Assembly (NCBI GenBank): GCA_050730675.1
Contig: JBOHNM010000017.1
Coordinates: 1 to 38,185, forward strand
Direction of reading: 5' to 3'
Length of the DNA: 38,185 bases
From: JBOHNM01 sp050730675
Lineage (GTDB): Bacteria; Planctomycetota; Phycisphaerae; Phycisphaerales; UBA1924
Each line of letters starts with the position of its first letter. Within the stretch, counting starts at the first letter, position 1. Made by a program: the position numbers and the translations under genes. The notes beneath the pieces were generated by a model. It ran no database searches. It was not told where the DNA came from and saw only the letters and a list, made by a program, of their open reading frames with translations. Shown one piece after another: positions 23,622 through 32,487 of the stretch.

Positions 23622-25313
23622 ATGCCCAAGATCACGATCAACGGCCGCGAGAGCGAGTTCCAGCCGGGACAGGTCATCCTTCAGGTGGCCAACGCCAACG
23701 AGCAGCCGATCCCGCAATACTGCTACCACGACGGGCTCAGCATCGTGGCCTCCTGCCGGATCTGCCTGGCCGAGATCTGGATGCCCAACAAGCAGACCGG
23801 CAAGCTCGAGCCGTACATGGGCGGCAAGCTCATGCCGACCTGTCAGACCGCGTGTATGGACGGGATGGTCGTTTATACCGATTCCCCCAAGTCCATGGCC
23901 AACCAGAAGGCCGTGATGGAGTACCTGCTCATCAACCACCCGCTGGATTGCCCGGTCTGCGACCAGGCGGGCGAGTGTTTCTTGCAGGACTACTCCTACG
24001 AGTACGGGCGCGGCCAGAGCCGCTTCGAAGAGGTGAAGGTCAAGCAGCCCAAAAAGGACCTGGGCCCGCATATCTACCTCTATGCCGACCGGTGCATCAT
24101 GTGCACCCGCTGCGTGCGCTTCACCCGCGAGGTGACCGGTACCGGCGAGCTGCTCGTCGCGGGCCGCGGCAACCGCGAGGAGATCGACGTTTTCCCCGGG
24201 CACCCCATTGACAATGAACTGGCCAGCAACGTGGTGGACCTGTGCCCGGTGGGGGCTCTGCTCGACAAGGACTTCCTCTTTGCCCAGCGCGTCTGGTTCC
24301 TCAAGAGCACACCGTCGATCGACGGCATCACGGCTTCGGGCGATAACATCTCGATCGAGCACAACGACGGGAAGATCTACCGGATCAAGCCGCGGACCAA
24401 CATGGCGATCAACCGCTGGTGGATCACCGACGAGGTCCGCTACGGATGGAAGTTTGTGCATCGCGCCGATCGGCTGGGAACACCGGCGCGCAAGCAGTTC
24501 GGCGTCACCACCGAGTGCGACTGGACCCGGGCCTGCACCGACGCGGTCGACGGTTTGAAGAAGGCTGTCGCCGGCGGCAAGCGCCTGGGGCTCATGGTCA
24601 GCCCGATGCTCTCGTGCGAGGATGCGTTCACGCTGGCGCAGGCGGCACTGGCGATTGACGACCGCGCGTTTCTGGGCGTCGGGCCGATCCCTGTGCATGG
24701 GCCGGACAAGCTTTTCCCCGCAGGGGCAAAGGACGGCGACCCCAAGGCGTTCAAGATGTACGCCGAGAAGGCCCCCAACGCCCGCGGCGTCCGACGCGTG
24801 CTGGAGGCGCTGAGCAAGAAGACGACCCACAGCGGCTACGTCCCCGACGCGGCCAAGCTGACCGCACAGATCCGCAACGGCGAGATCGGCGGCGTCATCG
24901 TCTGCGGCAACTACCCCAGCGATTGGGCAACGCCCGAATTGCGCGAGGCGCTCAAGGGCAAGTTCGTCGTCCTCATCGACACGCTGCCGAGCATCCTCAG
25001 CGAGAGCGCCGACATTGTGCTCCCTGGCGCGACGTGGGCCGAGAAGGCCGGCACGTTCCAGAACGCCCGCAACATGCTGCAGGCCTTCGAGGCCGCGATC
25101 CCCGTGCGCGACGGCGCCAAGAGCGAGGGGCAGATCGGTCTCGAACTCGCCGCCCACGCACGCGGGCACACACACGCCAAGCTCTTCAACGCGGCCGAAA
25201 CCCGCCAGGCGATGGCCGCGGCGAGCGCTGACCTTGGCGCGATGATCACCGACGTGAAGATCGCCGTGGCCCGCGTCGAGCAGGAGCCGGACATGCAGGC
25301 CGTCGAGGTCTGA
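23622..25313 (+). CDS. nuoG: NADH-quinone oxidoreductase subunit G (NuoG), solitary
   Basis: Electron-relay subunit of complex I, on the cytoplasmic face. Cluster ligands are all visible: [2Fe-2S] C34, C45, C48, C74; N5 as H106, C110, C113, C119 (HPLDCPVCDQAGEC); N4 as C158, C161, C164 (CIMCTRC) and C208 (VDLCPVGAL). The cysteines for the extra N7 cluster found in E. coli and Thermus NuoG are missing. The C-terminal molybdopterin-oxidoreductase-like domain (about 235-563) is shortened. Length is 563 aa against roughly 680-900 in many bacteria. The start is MPKITINGRE at 23622; the frame open upstream is not conserved-looking. No other nuo gene is in the window, which is unusual, and a small membrane protein follows 27 bp downstream. 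Confidence 0.9.
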   Translation: MPKITINGRESEFQPGQVILQVANANEQPIPQYCYHDGLSIVASCRICLAEIWMPNKQTGKLEPYMGGKLMPTCQTACMDGMVVYTDSPKSMANQKAVMEYLLINHPLDCPVCDQAGECFLQDYSYEYGRGQSRFEEVKVKQPKKDLGPHIYLYADRCIMCTRCVRFTREVTGTGELLVAGRGNREEIDVFPGHPIDNELASNVVDLCPVGALLDKDFLFAQRVWFLKSTPSIDGITASGDNISIEHNDGKIYRIKPRTNMAINRWWITDEVRYGWKFVHRADRLGTPARKQFGVTTECDWTRACTDAVDGLKKAVAGGKRLGLMVSPMLSCEDAFTLAQAALAIDDRAFLGVGPIPVHGPDKLFPAGAKDGDPKAFKMYAEKAPNARGVRRVLEALSKKTTHSGYVPDAAKLTAQIRNGEIGGVIVCGNYPSDWATPELREALKGKFVVLIDTLPSILSESADIVLPGATWAEKAGTFQNARNMLQAFEAAIPVRDGAKSEGQIGLELAAHARGHTHAKLFNAAETRQAMAAASADLGAMITDVKIAVARVEQEPDMQAVEV

Positions 25314-25340
25314 GCCCGGGCCAGACGAAGGGGATCACCC

Positions 25341-25784
25341 ATGCCCACCGGCAACTTCCTGGTTATCACGATCGCGCTACTGGTCGTCATCAGCGGCGGG
25401 CTGTCGGTGTTTTTCTGGTGGCGGCGCAAGTACGGCGTCTGGGCGCAGGAGCGCGAAGCACGTGAGCAACAGCAGATCGGCCCGAACAACGTCACGGTCA
25501 TCGACGACCACTCCAATGCGTGGTACGGCATGGGCGCCGCGATGGGTGCGATCGCCGCGTCGCAGGCGCAAGGCCCGACTGACGCACCTCGCGGTGACAC
25601 CGGACCCGCCCCTGACCTGTACCAGGCGGGGGGCACATCGAGGGAGCCGGGCCTGGGTCAAGGGGGTAACTTCGACTCGTCCCCCTCCGACAGTTCGGGG
25701 AGCGACAGTTCCAGCAGCAGTGACAGCGGCGGCAGTTCCGATAGCGGCGGTGGCGGCGGAGATAGCGGCGGCGGCAGCGATTGA
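25341..25784 (+). CDS. Single-span membrane protein with Ser/Gly/Asp-rich tail (147 aa)
   Basis: One N-terminal transmembrane helix (FLVITIALLVVISGGLSVFF, about 6-25) ending in a WWRRKYG charged border, a short middle part, and a low-complexity tail of Ser, Gly and Asp over about the last 40 residues. Such tails recur in membrane proteins of unknown role. No family is recognised. AAGGGGATCACCC places a Shine-Dalgarno sequence before ATG 25341. It is 27 bp after nuoG, so it is likely co-transcribed; whether it has anything to do with complex I is unknown. Confidence 0.65.
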   Translation: MPTGNFLVITIALLVVISGGLSVFFWWRRKYGVWAQEREAREQQQIGPNNVTVIDDHSNAWYGMGAAMGAIAASQAQGPTDAPRGDTGPAPDLYQAGGTSREPGLGQGGNFDSSPSDSSGSDSSSSSDSGGSSDSGGGGGDSGGGSD

Positions 25785-25877
25785 TGCCATCAACCCCGCT
25801 TTTTGCCAGCGCCAGGGCACGAACTGCGGGGAATGCACGCGACAGCATCGAGGCCTGCGGTTTGCAACAATGCGGGT

Positions 25878-27212
25878 ATGAGCGACGTCCCCAATTCATC
25901 GGCCAGCACGGGCGGAGGGCGCGGCACAATTGGTCCCAACATGCCGTGGGATGAGCGGATGCGCGTCATCAACGACCTGATGCGTGAGATTTCGGTGCAG
26001 ACCGACCCGCAGGAAATGGTGAACGTCTACGGCGAGCGGATCCGACAGCTCTACGTCTCGGGGGGATTCGTCTCGATCAGCCGCCGCGGCCTCGCTTCGC
26101 CCAAGTACAAGATCACTCGAGCCAGCGCCTGGGAAGAAGACATCGACCCGTGGCGCGATGGCCACCGCCTCCCGGTGTACGACCGCGGCATGCTGGGTGA
26201 TCTCATCTACGCCGGCAAGCCGACACTCATCCGCGATCTGCGCGTCCCCGACGATGACCCCGCCAAGCCGCTGCTCGACGGCTACGGCTCACTGCTGGCG
26301 ATCCCCCACTTCGACAAGGGCGAGGCACTGAACATGGTGGCGGTGTTGCGCGGGCCACGCGACGGCTTCGACACCGAACGCATCCCCGAGCAGGTCTTTG
26401 TCTCGGCGCTCTTCGGAAGGGCCACGGCCAACCTCGTCCTCAACCGCAGCCTCGCCGACGCCAATGCCTCGCTCGACCGCGAGATGCGCGTCGTCGCCGA
26501 TATTCAGCGGTCGCTGCTCCCCACCGATCTGCCGCACGTGCCGGGGCTGGACATCGCGGCGTTCTACCAGACCAGCAGGAACGCCGGCGGGGACTACTAC
26601 GACTTCTTTGACCTTCCCGGCGGCAAGCTCGGTATTCTGATCGCAGACGTCTCCGGCCACGGCACACCCGCCGCGGTGCTCATGGCGATCCTGCACGCGA
26701 TCGCGCACCTGCACCCTGGCCTGCACGAGCCGCCCAGCCGCATGCTCGCGTGGGTCAACGACCAACTCGTGCGGCGCTACACCCGCGACGGAAGCATGTT
26801 CGTGACGGCGCTCTACGCCGTCTATGACCCGGTGACGCGCCGGCTGACCTACAGCAGCGCGGGGCACAACCCGGCGCGCCTGCGCGTGGGGTTCAAAGGC
26901 GACGATGGGCCCGTGCTGCCGCTGGACCGTGCCCAGGGGCTGCCGTTGGGCATCCTCGAGGGCACGGAAATGTTCGACGCATCGATCGAGCTTGATCCGG
27001 GCGACGCCATCGTTTTCTACACCGACGGGATCACCGAGGCCTTCGACCCTTCACACAACATGTTTGGGGAGGAGCGGCTGGACGCGATCCTCTCTCGTCC
27101 ACACCCGACCGCCGACGCCCTGATGAAGGACGTGCTCGCGGGTGTGGAAGCGTTCATCGACGGTCGCGCGGCGAACGACGATCGGACGATCATTACGGTT
27201 GTCGCGCAGTGA
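25878..27212 (+). CDS. GAF-PP2C (SpoIIE/RsbU-type) serine phosphatase
   Basis: Cytoplasmic 444-aa signalling phosphatase. A GAF-like sensory domain occupies about residues 30-185 (YGSLLAIPHFDKGEALNMVA), followed by a short helical linker (REMRVVADIQRSLLP) and a PP2C/SpoIIE domain. Metal-binding motifs are AGGDYYDFFDL (about 236-246), ADVSGHGTPAAVLMA (256-270), YSSAGHNPARL, FYTDGITEAF and NDDRTIITVV. Family members dephosphorylate STAS anti-sigma-factor antagonists in partner-switching cascades; no STAS or anti-sigma kinase gene is nearby, so its target is elsewhere. ATG 25878 is chosen because the frame upstream is unconserved. AACAAT lies six bases before it and no Shine-Dalgarno is visible. 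Confidence 0.9.
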   Translation: MSDVPNSSASTGGGRGTIGPNMPWDERMRVINDLMREISVQTDPQEMVNVYGERIRQLYVSGGFVSISRRGLASPKYKITRASAWEEDIDPWRDGHRLPVYDRGMLGDLIYAGKPTLIRDLRVPDDDPAKPLLDGYGSLLAIPHFDKGEALNMVAVLRGPRDGFDTERIPEQVFVSALFGRATANLVLNRSLADANASLDREMRVVADIQRSLLPTDLPHVPGLDIAAFYQTSRNAGGDYYDFFDLPGGKLGILIADVSGHGTPAAVLMAILHAIAHLHPGLHEPPSRMLAWVNDQLVRRYTRDGSMFVTALYAVYDPVTRRLTYSSAGHNPARLRVGFKGDDGPVLPLDRAQGLPLGILEGTEMFDASIELDPGDAIVFYTDGITEAFDPSHNMFGEERLDAILSRPHPTADALMKDVLAGVEAFIDGRAANDDRTIITVVAQ

Positions 27213-27213
27213 A

Positions 27214-27237
27214 AAGGCCCCGCGCGGGCGGGGCCTT
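27214..27237. terminator. Bidirectional terminator hairpin between convergent genes
   Basis: Perfect 8-bp stem AAGGCCCC / GGGGCCTT with an 8-nt GC loop, starting two bases after the PP2C stop. On the minus strand the 3' arm is extended into TTTTC, so it is the better terminator for the Tricorn-like gene. Confidence 0.65.
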
Positions 27238-27264
27238 GAACGCAGTCGCCATCGGGGTTTCGGT

Positions 27265-30200
27265 TTAACGGTCCTTTTCGGGAATCCCCATGCCCTTGCG
27301 GTCCGGGCTCGCCGGCCGCGACGGCGGTGTATACCCCTTGCTCTTGATCTCCTCGAGCATCAGGTTGATCGCGGCGTCGAGCTGTGGGTCGCCGCCGTTC
27401 TGCATCTGGGCCGGGTCGTCGAGCACGGGCATGTCGGGGTCCACGCCGTGGCCCTCGACGCCCCAGGTGCCGTCGGTCTTGTAGAAGCCGAAGGTCGGAA
27501 CGCTGATGGTCGCGCCGTCGATCAGCGGCGGGTTGCCGCTGATGCCGACGAGGCCGCCCCAGGTGCGCTGGCCGATGACCTTGCCGATCTTGTTGTGCTT
27601 GAAGAGCCACGGGAACATGTCGCCGCCGGAGCCCGCGAGCCCGTTGATGAGCATGCACTTGGGGCCCTGGTGGCTGTCGGGGGGCCAAGTCCAGTCCGTG
27701 CCGTCGCGCCGGGCCCAGTAGTTGGTCGCGGGGCGGTTGAGCAATTCGATGAAGCGCGTGGGGATCTGCCCGCCGCCGTTCCACCGCTCATCGATGATCA
27801 GCGCGGGCATCCCCGCCTGGCCGTAAAATTGACGGAACAGGTCGCTCTGGCCATCCTGCCCGGTGTTGGGCACATAGATGTACCCGACCTTGCCGCCGGA
27901 TTTTTCCGCCACATACGCGCGGTTGCGCTCGATCCACGCGCGGTAGCGCAGGTTGGCCTCGCTGGCGATCGGCTTCACGAGAACCTCGCGGGCCGCGTGA
28001 TCAGCCGTGGGCTTGGCGCTTACCGTGAGCGCTGTCACGCGGTCGGCCGTGCCGACAAAGGCGGCGTAGACATCCTGCGACGTATCCACGGGCGCGCCGT
28101 TGACCGCCAGCACATAGTCGCCGACCTTCACGTCCATGCCCGGCTGGCTGAGCGGGCCGCGTGCGTCGGTGTCCCAGACGCCCCCCTGGTAGATCTTGGC
28201 AATCTTGAAAGCAGGTTTCTCGCCCGAGCGGTCCAGCTCGAAGTCCACGCCCAGCAGTCCAACGGGTACAGAATCCGTGCCATCGACATCGCCCGGCGAG
28301 TTGATGTACGCGTGTCCAATGTTCAACTCACTGACCATCTCGCTCTGGACGAAGAAGACGTCCTCGCGCGAGACACAGTCGTCGATCATCTTGAGGTAGT
28401 GCTCGTGCGTGGCGTTCCAGTCCACGCCGTGCATCGTGGGCTCGTAGAAGTAATCACGGAACTGACGCCACGTGTCGGTGAGGATCTGCCGCCACTCCTC
28501 GCGCGGCTTCACATCCTGACGCATCCCGCCGGTCGGGACGGTCACGGCCTTGCCGCCGCCGGCGGATGCATCGACGATCCGCATCCCGCCGGCGCCGCCG
28601 ACCAGGAGCTTCTTTCCGTCGGCCGTCATGTCGAAGCCGCCGCCGGCCGTGACGGTCTTCTCTTCCTTGGCGTCGTCCTTGAGGTCGAAGATCTTGATCG
28701 TCGGTCCCTCGCCCGAGCCGCGGGCGCTGCCGCGGACGTACAGCAGCTTGCCGTCGTCGCTGACGGCCAGATTCCCGAAATTCCCGGGCGGAACCGGCAG
28801 TTGCATCGCCCGCGCTTCCAAGCCTTCCAGATCGATCGTCCACTTCTTGACCTTTTCGTCCTTCTTGTCGCTCTTGTCGTCGCTCTTGTCACCCTTGGCG
28901 ACGTCGGCCTTGGTGCCGGTGCGTGAACCGGTGATCGTGCCGCCCATCTCGCCGGCCTTCCAGGTGCCCGAGAACGATCCGCCGGTGACCTTGCCGCTGA
29001 CCACAGCCTCCGACCCCTTGGGCATAACCATCGTGAAGCGCAGCTCACCGGTGTCCTTGTCAAAGCTGCCGCCAGTGATCGTGGCCTTGCCGACCAGCGG
29101 CGAGCTGACGCTGCCGCTGAGCGAGCCGTCGCTGTCACGTTTGACGATCATCGTGAACGGGAGGCTGCCGCCCGGGACGGCGTCGTTCGGACCCGTCGCG
29201 TTGCACGACCACGTGCCGGTGATGCCATCGTCCGCCGCGACCGCGCCGTCGGGTTTGCCATCATCCTTCTTCTCGCCGTTCTTGTCGTCTTTCTTCTCGT
29301 CTTTCTTCTCGTCCTTCTTGTCGGCTTTCTTTTCCGGTTCCTTCTTGGCCGGCTTCAGTTCTTCTTCGTCGCTCTTGGGGAGATACGGCGACTTCACATC
29401 CTTCTTGAGCGGCGCGGCCAGCAGCACCTCGGAGTTGTTGTAGATGAAGCTCAGGTCCAGCTCGGAGTACTGCGGCGCGTTGATGTTCCGTTTGGAGGTG
29501 AAGTAGAGCCAGTCGCCCTTGCGGTCAAAAGCCGGAGCAGTCGCGTCGAACATCGGCTCGGTGACGCGGGTCTTGGCGCCGGTGTCCACGCCGTAGAGGA
29601 AGATCGAGTGCATCCCCCGACCGTCGTTGCTCTTCTGATACGCGATCCAGTTCGAGTCCGCCGACCACGAGAACGGCGTCCCCTCCATATACGGATCCTT
29701 GTCGATCTCCTTGGTGTCGCCTTTCTCGACATCGCAGAGGAAAACGCGTCCGTTCTTGTCGTGGAAGACGATCAGCTTCGAGTCGGGCGACCAGGTCGGG
29801 TTCATCCGAAATCCGGGGCCAAGGTTGGTCAGCTTGCGGGGCGGGGCCGGCGGCTCATCCTTCTTGCCGTTGGCCTTGGCCGCCTCGTCCTTCTTCGGTT
29901 CATCTTTCTTGTCGTCGGCCTTCGCCTCGTCTTTCTTGCTCTCGTCCGTCTTGGGTTCGTCTTTCTTCTCGCCATCCTTCTTCGCGTCGTCCTTGCCCTC
30001 GCCCTCCTTCTTGTCCGCGTCTTTCTTTTCCTCGGCCGGCTTGGCGCCAGAGGGCGCGATCCACAGTTCATACTCGCCGCTCTCGTCGCTGAAATACGCG
30101 ACCCACTTGCCGTCGGGCGACCACGACGGGTCGCGTTCGAAGACGTTGTTGGTCCGCGTCAGGTTTCGCGGCGCGCCCTCCTTCGCGGGCAGGCTCCAAA

Positions 30201-31299
30201 GGTCTCCGCGGGCCGAGGCGATCACGCGCTTGCCCGTCGGCGAGACGCTCGCGCCGCCGACCATGAACTTGCTGGCATCCACGCTGCGCGTGCGGATGGT
30301 CGGACGATCACCCGGGATCGTGACCTTGATCTCGCGGACTTCGCCGCTGTCCAGGTTGATGACCCGCAGCGACGCGCCGAGCTGGAAGATGATCTCACCC
30401 GCTCCCTGCCTGCCCGCCACCGGAGCACCAGGCCCGAGCGACGGCCATCGCACATCATCATCCGCAAATTTCGTCACCTGCGCTCGCTCGCCGCTCTTGG
30501 GATCAAACGACCAGATATTCAACCGGTGCTCCGGCCCCATGTCCGAGAGGTAATAGACCTTTGCGCCATTGGCGCCCCACATCGGCAGCGTGTCGGTCCC
30601 CTCCCAATCGGTGATCTTGCGGCTGGTCTTGTCCTTGAGATTGAACATCCACACGTCCGTGGCCATGCCGCCGCGGTAGCGCTTCCATGTGCGGTTGTCC
30701 GTCGAGTGCAGCGTGTACGCCAGCCACGTGCCGTCCGGGCTGATCGAGCCGAACGCGCCGTACGGCACCGGCAGGGCTTCCGGCTGGCCGCCCGTCGCGG
30801 GCACCGTCATGAGCTGCGTCTGGCGCTGCAGGCCCCCGAACCCGTTGGTCAGAAACAGGAGCTTGCCGTCGGGCGTCCAGCCCGCCAGCGTCTCGCGCGC
30901 GGGGTGGTGCGTCACGCGCAGCGCCTCGCCCCCCTCCACCGGCATCGTGTACAGGTCCGGGTTCCCATCGGCCTGCCCCATGAACGCGATCGTCTTGCCG
31001 TCGGGACTGAACCGCGGGAAGCCCTCGGCGCCAGGACGCGTGGCCAGCGGGCTTGCCACACCCCCGTCGCGGCCCACCATCCACAGGTCATTGCCGTAGA
31101 CGAAGCAGATCTTGTCCTTGCTGATCGCGGGGTAGCGCATCATCATCGGCGCTGGCCGGATGCCCTGCTCGGGCTGACCTGCTGCCGCCGCTCCACCACC
31201 CGCCGCGGGCTTGGCTTCCTGTGCCGTCACCGGCGCGAGCGAACCTGCAACCGTCACGAGCAACGCGGCGGTCATCACAGCAATGGCAGCGGTCTTCAC
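27265..31299 (-). CDS. Tricorn-like S41 protease with beta-propellers, PDZ domain and inserted beta domain
   Basis: Exported 1344-aa protease (signal peptide with cleavage near VTA-Q, residue 26). Order: a TolB-like beta-propeller with FSPDGKTIAF and SPDGKWVAYF repeats; a second propeller; the C1 region EPTMHGVDWNATHEHY with H957; a PDZ-like part (GDYVLAVNGAPV); and the C2 S41 core with nucleophile S1224 in LAGSGGD, then WGGLVGISGNP and GVEGHGVDPD (catalytic Glu). This matches the Tricorn Ser-His-Ser-Glu tetrad layout. Unusual parts are Lys/Asp/Glu-rich linkers (about 421-476, 650-675 and 800-816) and a roughly 100-residue beta domain at 692-793 (ITGTWSCN, then SGSVSSP and GTWKAGEMGG). The start is GTG 31299 with GGAG upstream. 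It probably degrades peptides in the periplasm. Confidence 0.9.
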   Translation of the reverse strand: MKTAAIAVMTAALLVTVAGSLAPVTAQEAKPAAGGGAAAAGQPEQGIRPAPMMMRYPAISKDKICFVYGNDLWMVGRDGGVASPLATRPGAEGFPRFSPDGKTIAFMGQADGNPDLYTMPVEGGEALRVTHHPARETLAGWTPDGKLLFLTNGFGGLQRQTQLMTVPATGGQPEALPVPYGAFGSISPDGTWLAYTLHSTDNRTWKRYRGGMATDVWMFNLKDKTSRKITDWEGTDTLPMWGANGAKVYYLSDMGPEHRLNIWSFDPKSGERAQVTKFADDDVRWPSLGPGAPVAGRQGAGEIIFQLGASLRVINLDSGEVREIKVTIPGDRPTIRTRSVDASKFMVGGASVSPTGKRVIASARGDLWSLPAKEGAPRNLTRTNNVFERDPSWSPDGKWVAYFSDESGEYELWIAPSGAKPAEEKKDADKKEGEGKDDAKKDGEKKDEPKTDESKKDEAKADDKKDEPKKDEAAKANGKKDEPPAPPRKLTNLGPGFRMNPTWSPDSKLIVFHDKNGRVFLCDVEKGDTKEIDKDPYMEGTPFSWSADSNWIAYQKSNDGRGMHSIFLYGVDTGAKTRVTEPMFDATAPAFDRKGDWLYFTSKRNINAPQYSELDLSFIYNNSEVLLAAPLKKDVKSPYLPKSDEEELKPAKKEPEKKADKKDEKKDEKKDDKNGEKKDDGKPDGAVAADDGITGTWSCNATGPNDAVPGGSLPFTMIVKRDSDGSLSGSVSSPLVGKATITGGSFDKDTGELRFTMVMPKGSEAVVSGKVTGGSFSGTWKAGEMGGTITGSRTGTKADVAKGDKSDDKSDKKDEKVKKWTIDLEGLEARAMQLPVPPGNFGNLAVSDDGKLLYVRGSARGSGEGPTIKIFDLKDDAKEEKTVTAGGGFDMTADGKKLLVGGAGGMRIVDASAGGGKAVTVPTGGMRQDVKPREEWRQILTDTWRQFRDYFYEPTMHGVDWNATHEHYLKMIDDCVSREDVFFVQSEMVSELNIGHAYINSPGDVDGTDSVPVGLLGVDFELDRSGEKPAFKIAKIYQGGVWDTDARGPLSQPGMDVKVGDYVLAVNGAPVDTSQDVYAAFVGTADRVTALTVSAKPTADHAAREVLVKPIASEANLRYRAWIERNRAYVAEKSGGKVGYIYVPNTGQDGQSDLFRQFYGQAGMPALIIDERWNGGGQIPTRFIELLNRPATNYWARRDGTDWTWPPDSHQGPKCMLINGLAGSGGDMFPWLFKHNKIGKVIGQRTWGGLVGISGNPPLIDGATISVPTFGFYKTDGTWGVEGHGVDPDMPVLDDPAQMQNGGDPQLDAAINLMLEEIKSKGYTPPSRPASPDRKGMGIPEKDR

Positions 31300-31419
31300 G
31301 TTCAGCGTCTCCGTTGCGGCCCCAAGAACAAGGGCCGCCGATGGGTTGCGAGCTTCCTCAGATGTCCGCCAGCGTAGCGTCCGTCACGAATCCGGGCACC
31401 GAACACCGCCCCTCACCCG

Positions 31420-31425
31420 TACCAT
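31420..31425 (+). promoter_or_regulatory. Candidate -10 element TACCAT, leaderless type
   Basis: TACCAT-CCCTCC-TTG (truA start 31432). No ATG or GTG start is available upstream in frame, and there is no Shine-Dalgarno sequence. Confidence 0.45.
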
Positions 31426-31431
31426 CCCTCC

Positions 31432-32409
31432 TTGCCCAGATACCGCCTCACCATCGCGTACGACGGAACCGATTTCTGCGGCTGGCAGAAACAGGAACCC
31501 CCCAGCGCCCCTGCCCTCATTGCGTCGATCGCCCCACCGGAGTCGGGGGACGGCATCCCACCTCTTGCGCTCCCGTCGGACGACTCCGCCAACGCCACCA
31601 ATGCGCCCAAGGGCAATCCCCCCATCGCCGCCTACTCCGCCGATACGCCGCAGATCCCCTCCATCCGCGAAGGGCGCGTCGCCCTCCGCACCGTGCAGGG
31701 CGTCGTCGAGCAGGCCGTCCGCGAGATCGTCCGCGAGCCCATCGAACTCCTCGGCGCCAGCCGCACCGACAGCGGGGTCCACTCCCGCGGCCAGGTCGCC
31801 GCCTTCACCTGCGAGCCCCGCGACCCCGCCGCGCCTTTCAAGGGCACGGGCTGGCCCCTCGACCGCGGCACCGATCGCCTCATGGCCGCGCTGAACTCGC
31901 GCCTCCCCGACGACGTGCAGATCACCGCCGCCGCAGTCGCCGACAATGACTTCGACCCCATCGGCGGCTGCACCAGCAAGAGCTACTCGTACACCTACCA
32001 CGTCGGCCTCGAGCGCCCGCTCTGGGACCGGCGCTACGTCACGCACATCCGCTGGCCCAGGACCGTGGACCTCGCCGCCATGAACTCCGCGGCCCAGGTC
32101 CTCGTCGGCGAGCATGACTTCGCGGCCTTCGCCGCGGCGGGCCACGGCCGCCTCACCACCGTGCGCACGGTCTATTCCCTCGTCGTCATCGATCAGGGCG
32201 CCGGCCGCTACCGCCTGGAGATCAGCGGCAACGGCTTCCTCTGGAACATGGTCCGCATCGTCGCGGGGACTCTCCTGCAGGTCGGCATCGGACAGCGCAC
32301 GGTTGACGATGTCCGCGCGGCACTCGAATCCCGCGATCGCGCCAAGGCGGGATCCACTCTGGGGCCCGAGGGTTTGTGTTTGGAGTGGATCAAGTACGGG
32401 TCGCCATAG
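31432..32409 (+). CDS. truA: tRNA pseudouridine(38-40) synthase TruA with internal insertion, TTG start
   Basis: Makes pseudouridine at positions 38-40 of the tRNA anticodon arm. The N-terminus PRYRLTIAYDGTDFCGWQKQ fits the family exactly, so the start must be the TTG at 31432; no ATG or GTG lies in frame before it. The catalytic aspartate is D113 in LGASRTDSGVHSRGQVAAF. C-terminal conserved parts (KSYSYTYHV, GEHDFAAFA, GNGFLWNMVRIVAGTL) are present. Between residues about 22 and 84 a 60-residue Pro/Ala/Ser-rich insertion separates GWQKQ from RTVQGVVEQAV, which are normally almost adjacent; length is 325 aa against about 245-270. It diverges from the Tricorn-like gene. Confidence 0.92.
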   Translation: MPRYRLTIAYDGTDFCGWQKQEPPSAPALIASIAPPESGDGIPPLALPSDDSANATNAPKGNPPIAAYSADTPQIPSIREGRVALRTVQGVVEQAVREIVREPIELLGASRTDSGVHSRGQVAAFTCEPRDPAAPFKGTGWPLDRGTDRLMAALNSRLPDDVQITAAAVADNDFDPIGGCTSKSYSYTYHVGLERPLWDRRYVTHIRWPRTVDLAAMNSAAQVLVGEHDFAAFAAAGHGRLTTVRTVYSLVVIDQGAGRYRLEISGNGFLWNMVRIVAGTLLQVGIGQRTVDDVRAALESRDRAKAGSTLGPEGLCLEWIKYGSP

Positions 32410-32473
32410 CGAGAACATAGCCTCGTCGGGCTTTTCCGGCGAAATCGCACTCCCCGACAGCCATGACCTCCGA

Positions 32474-32479
32474 TATAAT
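32474..32479 (+). promoter_or_regulatory. Consensus -10 element TATAAT, leaderless type
   Basis: A perfect TATAAT eight bases before the ATG at 32488. No good -35 is seen. The predicted transcript starts at or within about two bases of the start codon of the antitoxin-like gene. Confidence 0.6.
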
Positions 32480-32487
32480 GGGGGCAG

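Noticed and set aside
27142..31377. Two long plus-strand open frames opposite the Tricorn-like gene
   Set aside because: Antisense frames opposite a protein with a full catalytic set; their composition (Arg/Val/Leu/His-rich) carries no recognisable motif.
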